NCBI GenBank assembly: GCA_009917805.1
Contig: RGES01000076.1
Location: 1-6,512 of the forward strand
From: Verrucomicrobiota bacterium
GTDB lineage: Bacteria > Verrucomicrobiota > Verrucomicrobiia > Opitutales > UBA953
Direction of reading: 5' to 3'
Length of the DNA stretch: 6,512 bases
Part shown: piece after piece, positions 5,852-6,512 of the stretch
Numbering within the stretch: position 1 is the stretch's first letter
How the letters are laid out: each line of letters opens with the position of its first letter
The notes under the pieces: model-generated
Databases searched by the model: none
What the model was told of the DNA's origin: nothing
What the model saw: only the letters and a program-made list of their open reading frames with translations
Translations under genes and position numbers: made by a program

Positions 5852-6512
5852 ATGGCGGCTTTGCGTTTCGACGGGCACGTCCATCTGGTCGGCAACGGCC
5901 AGGGCGGGAACGGTTGCTGGCTTCGCCTGGATGGCCTTTGGCATCGCGCCCTCGGCGAGGTCATGCGCCGGACGATCGGCTTGGAAGCAAAGGTGTCGGC
6001 GCCGGATTTCGACGAGAGTTTCGTCGCGCACCTCGTGGGATTGATCGCTGACTCCTCGTTGGACGCCGCGCTCTTGCTCGCGCAGGACGAAGTCTACGAC
6101 GAAACAGGCAGGAAGCTCGACTTCGGGTCGTTCTATGTACCCAACGATTACTTGTTCAAGGTCTGCGCGGAGAACCAGGAATTCGTGCCCGCCGTATCGA
6201 TCCATCCTGGGCGCAAGGACGCCTTGGAAGAACTGGAACGCTGTCTGGCTTCCGGCGCCCGGGCGCTGAAACTGCTGCCGAACTGCCAGAACGTGAACTG
6301 CTCGCTCCCCCAGTACGACGAGTTCTGGCGACGCATGGCGGCCGCCGGGCTGCCGTTCCTCTGCCATACCGGCGGCGAGATGACCGTGCCGGTGATCAAC
6401 CGTTCCTATCAGGATCCGCGCATCCTGCGGCGTCCGTTGGAACTGGGCGTCAAGGTCATCGCCGCCCATGCCTCGGGCAACAGCCACTGCTTCGACCCGA
6501 ACTATTTCGGCG
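5852..6512 (+). CDS. Metal-dependent amidohydrolase (amidohydrolase_2-like), C-terminus cut by window edge
   Basis: The first 220 residues of a TIM-barrel hydrolase are visible. DGHVH (7-11) near the N-terminus gives the His9/His11 metal pair on strand 1. FVPAVSIHPG (111-120) and ALKLLPNCQNVN (138-149) resemble strands 3-4, with Lys140 in the place where this superfamily often has a functional lysine. PFLCHTGGE (168-176) supplies His172 and VIAAHASG (202-209) supplies His206, the expected later metal ligands. The catalytic Asp of strand 8 lies beyond the edge. There is no signal peptide, so the protein is cytoplasmic. Seven cysteines in 220 residues is rather high. The ATG is 5 bp after the DUF2339-like stop without a clear Shine-Dalgarno site, so the two genes are probably co-transcribed. 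The substrate cannot be deduced; the family covers decarboxylases, lactonases and amide hydrolases. Confidence 0.85.
   Translation, partial: MAALRFDGHVHLVGNGQGGNGCWLRLDGLWHRALGEVMRRTIGLEAKVSAPDFDESFVAHLVGLIADSSLDAALLLAQDEVYDETGRKLDFGSFYVPNDYLFKVCAENQEFVPAVSIHPGRKDALEELERCLASGARALKLLPNCQNVNCSLPQYDEFWRRMAAAGLPFLCHTGGEMTVPVINRSYQDPRILRRPLELGVKVIAAHASGNSHCFDPNYFG

Noticed and set aside
5576..6487. 303-codon open frame on the minus strand opposite the amidohydrolase
   Set aside because: The sense frame carries the HxH, Lys and His motifs of an amidohydrolase, while the antisense product has no motif and spans the boundary of two sense genes.

Overview
The window is GC-rich (roughly two-thirds G+C by eye), densely coded and bacterial. 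It holds four loci, counting one gene that is split by a frameshift. The first is on the minus strand and the other three are on the plus strand. The secreted beta-propeller protein, the subtypes of NagB and NagA, the DUF2339-like membrane protein and the weak use of Shine-Dalgarno sites would suit a Gram-negative heterotroph. Verrucomicrobiota (for example Opitutales) is my best guess, but it is only an inference from family flavour and no marker gene is present to prove it.

Layout: (1) Bases 1-1245, minus strand: a partial exported YncE/YVTN-type beta-propeller protein that runs off the left edge. The last visible part resembles the propeller half of YncE/alkaline-phosphatase fusion proteins. 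(2) Bases 1246-1379: a 134-bp divergent intergenic region with a perfect 7-bp inverted repeat that could be an operator. (3) Bases 1380-2120 and 2125-3282, plus strand: nagB and nagA, separated by 4 bp and clearly one transcription unit. (4) Bases 3283-3366: an 84-bp gap almost filled by nested inverted repeats, possibly a terminator. (5) Bases 3367-5846: a large multi-pass DUF2339-family membrane protein whose reading frame is broken near base 4320, leaving two overlapping open frames. (6) Bases 5852-6512: the N-terminal 220 residues of a metal-dependent amidohydrolase, 5 bp behind the membrane protein gene and cut by the right edge.

Function: NagA removes the acetyl group from N-acetylglucosamine-6-phosphate. 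NagB then deaminates and isomerises glucosamine-6-phosphate to fructose-6-phosphate and ammonia, so the pair feeds amino sugars from chitin, peptidoglycan or glycans into glycolysis. No transporter, kinase or dedicated regulator gene is visible beside them. The DUF2339 protein and the amidohydrolase look co-transcribed, but no shared pathway can be read from the sequence. I see no CRISPR array, tRNA, rRNA, insertion sequence or phage feature. The least ordinary points are the frameshift in the DUF2339 gene, the two inverted-repeat elements and the non-E. coli active-site residues of NagB.
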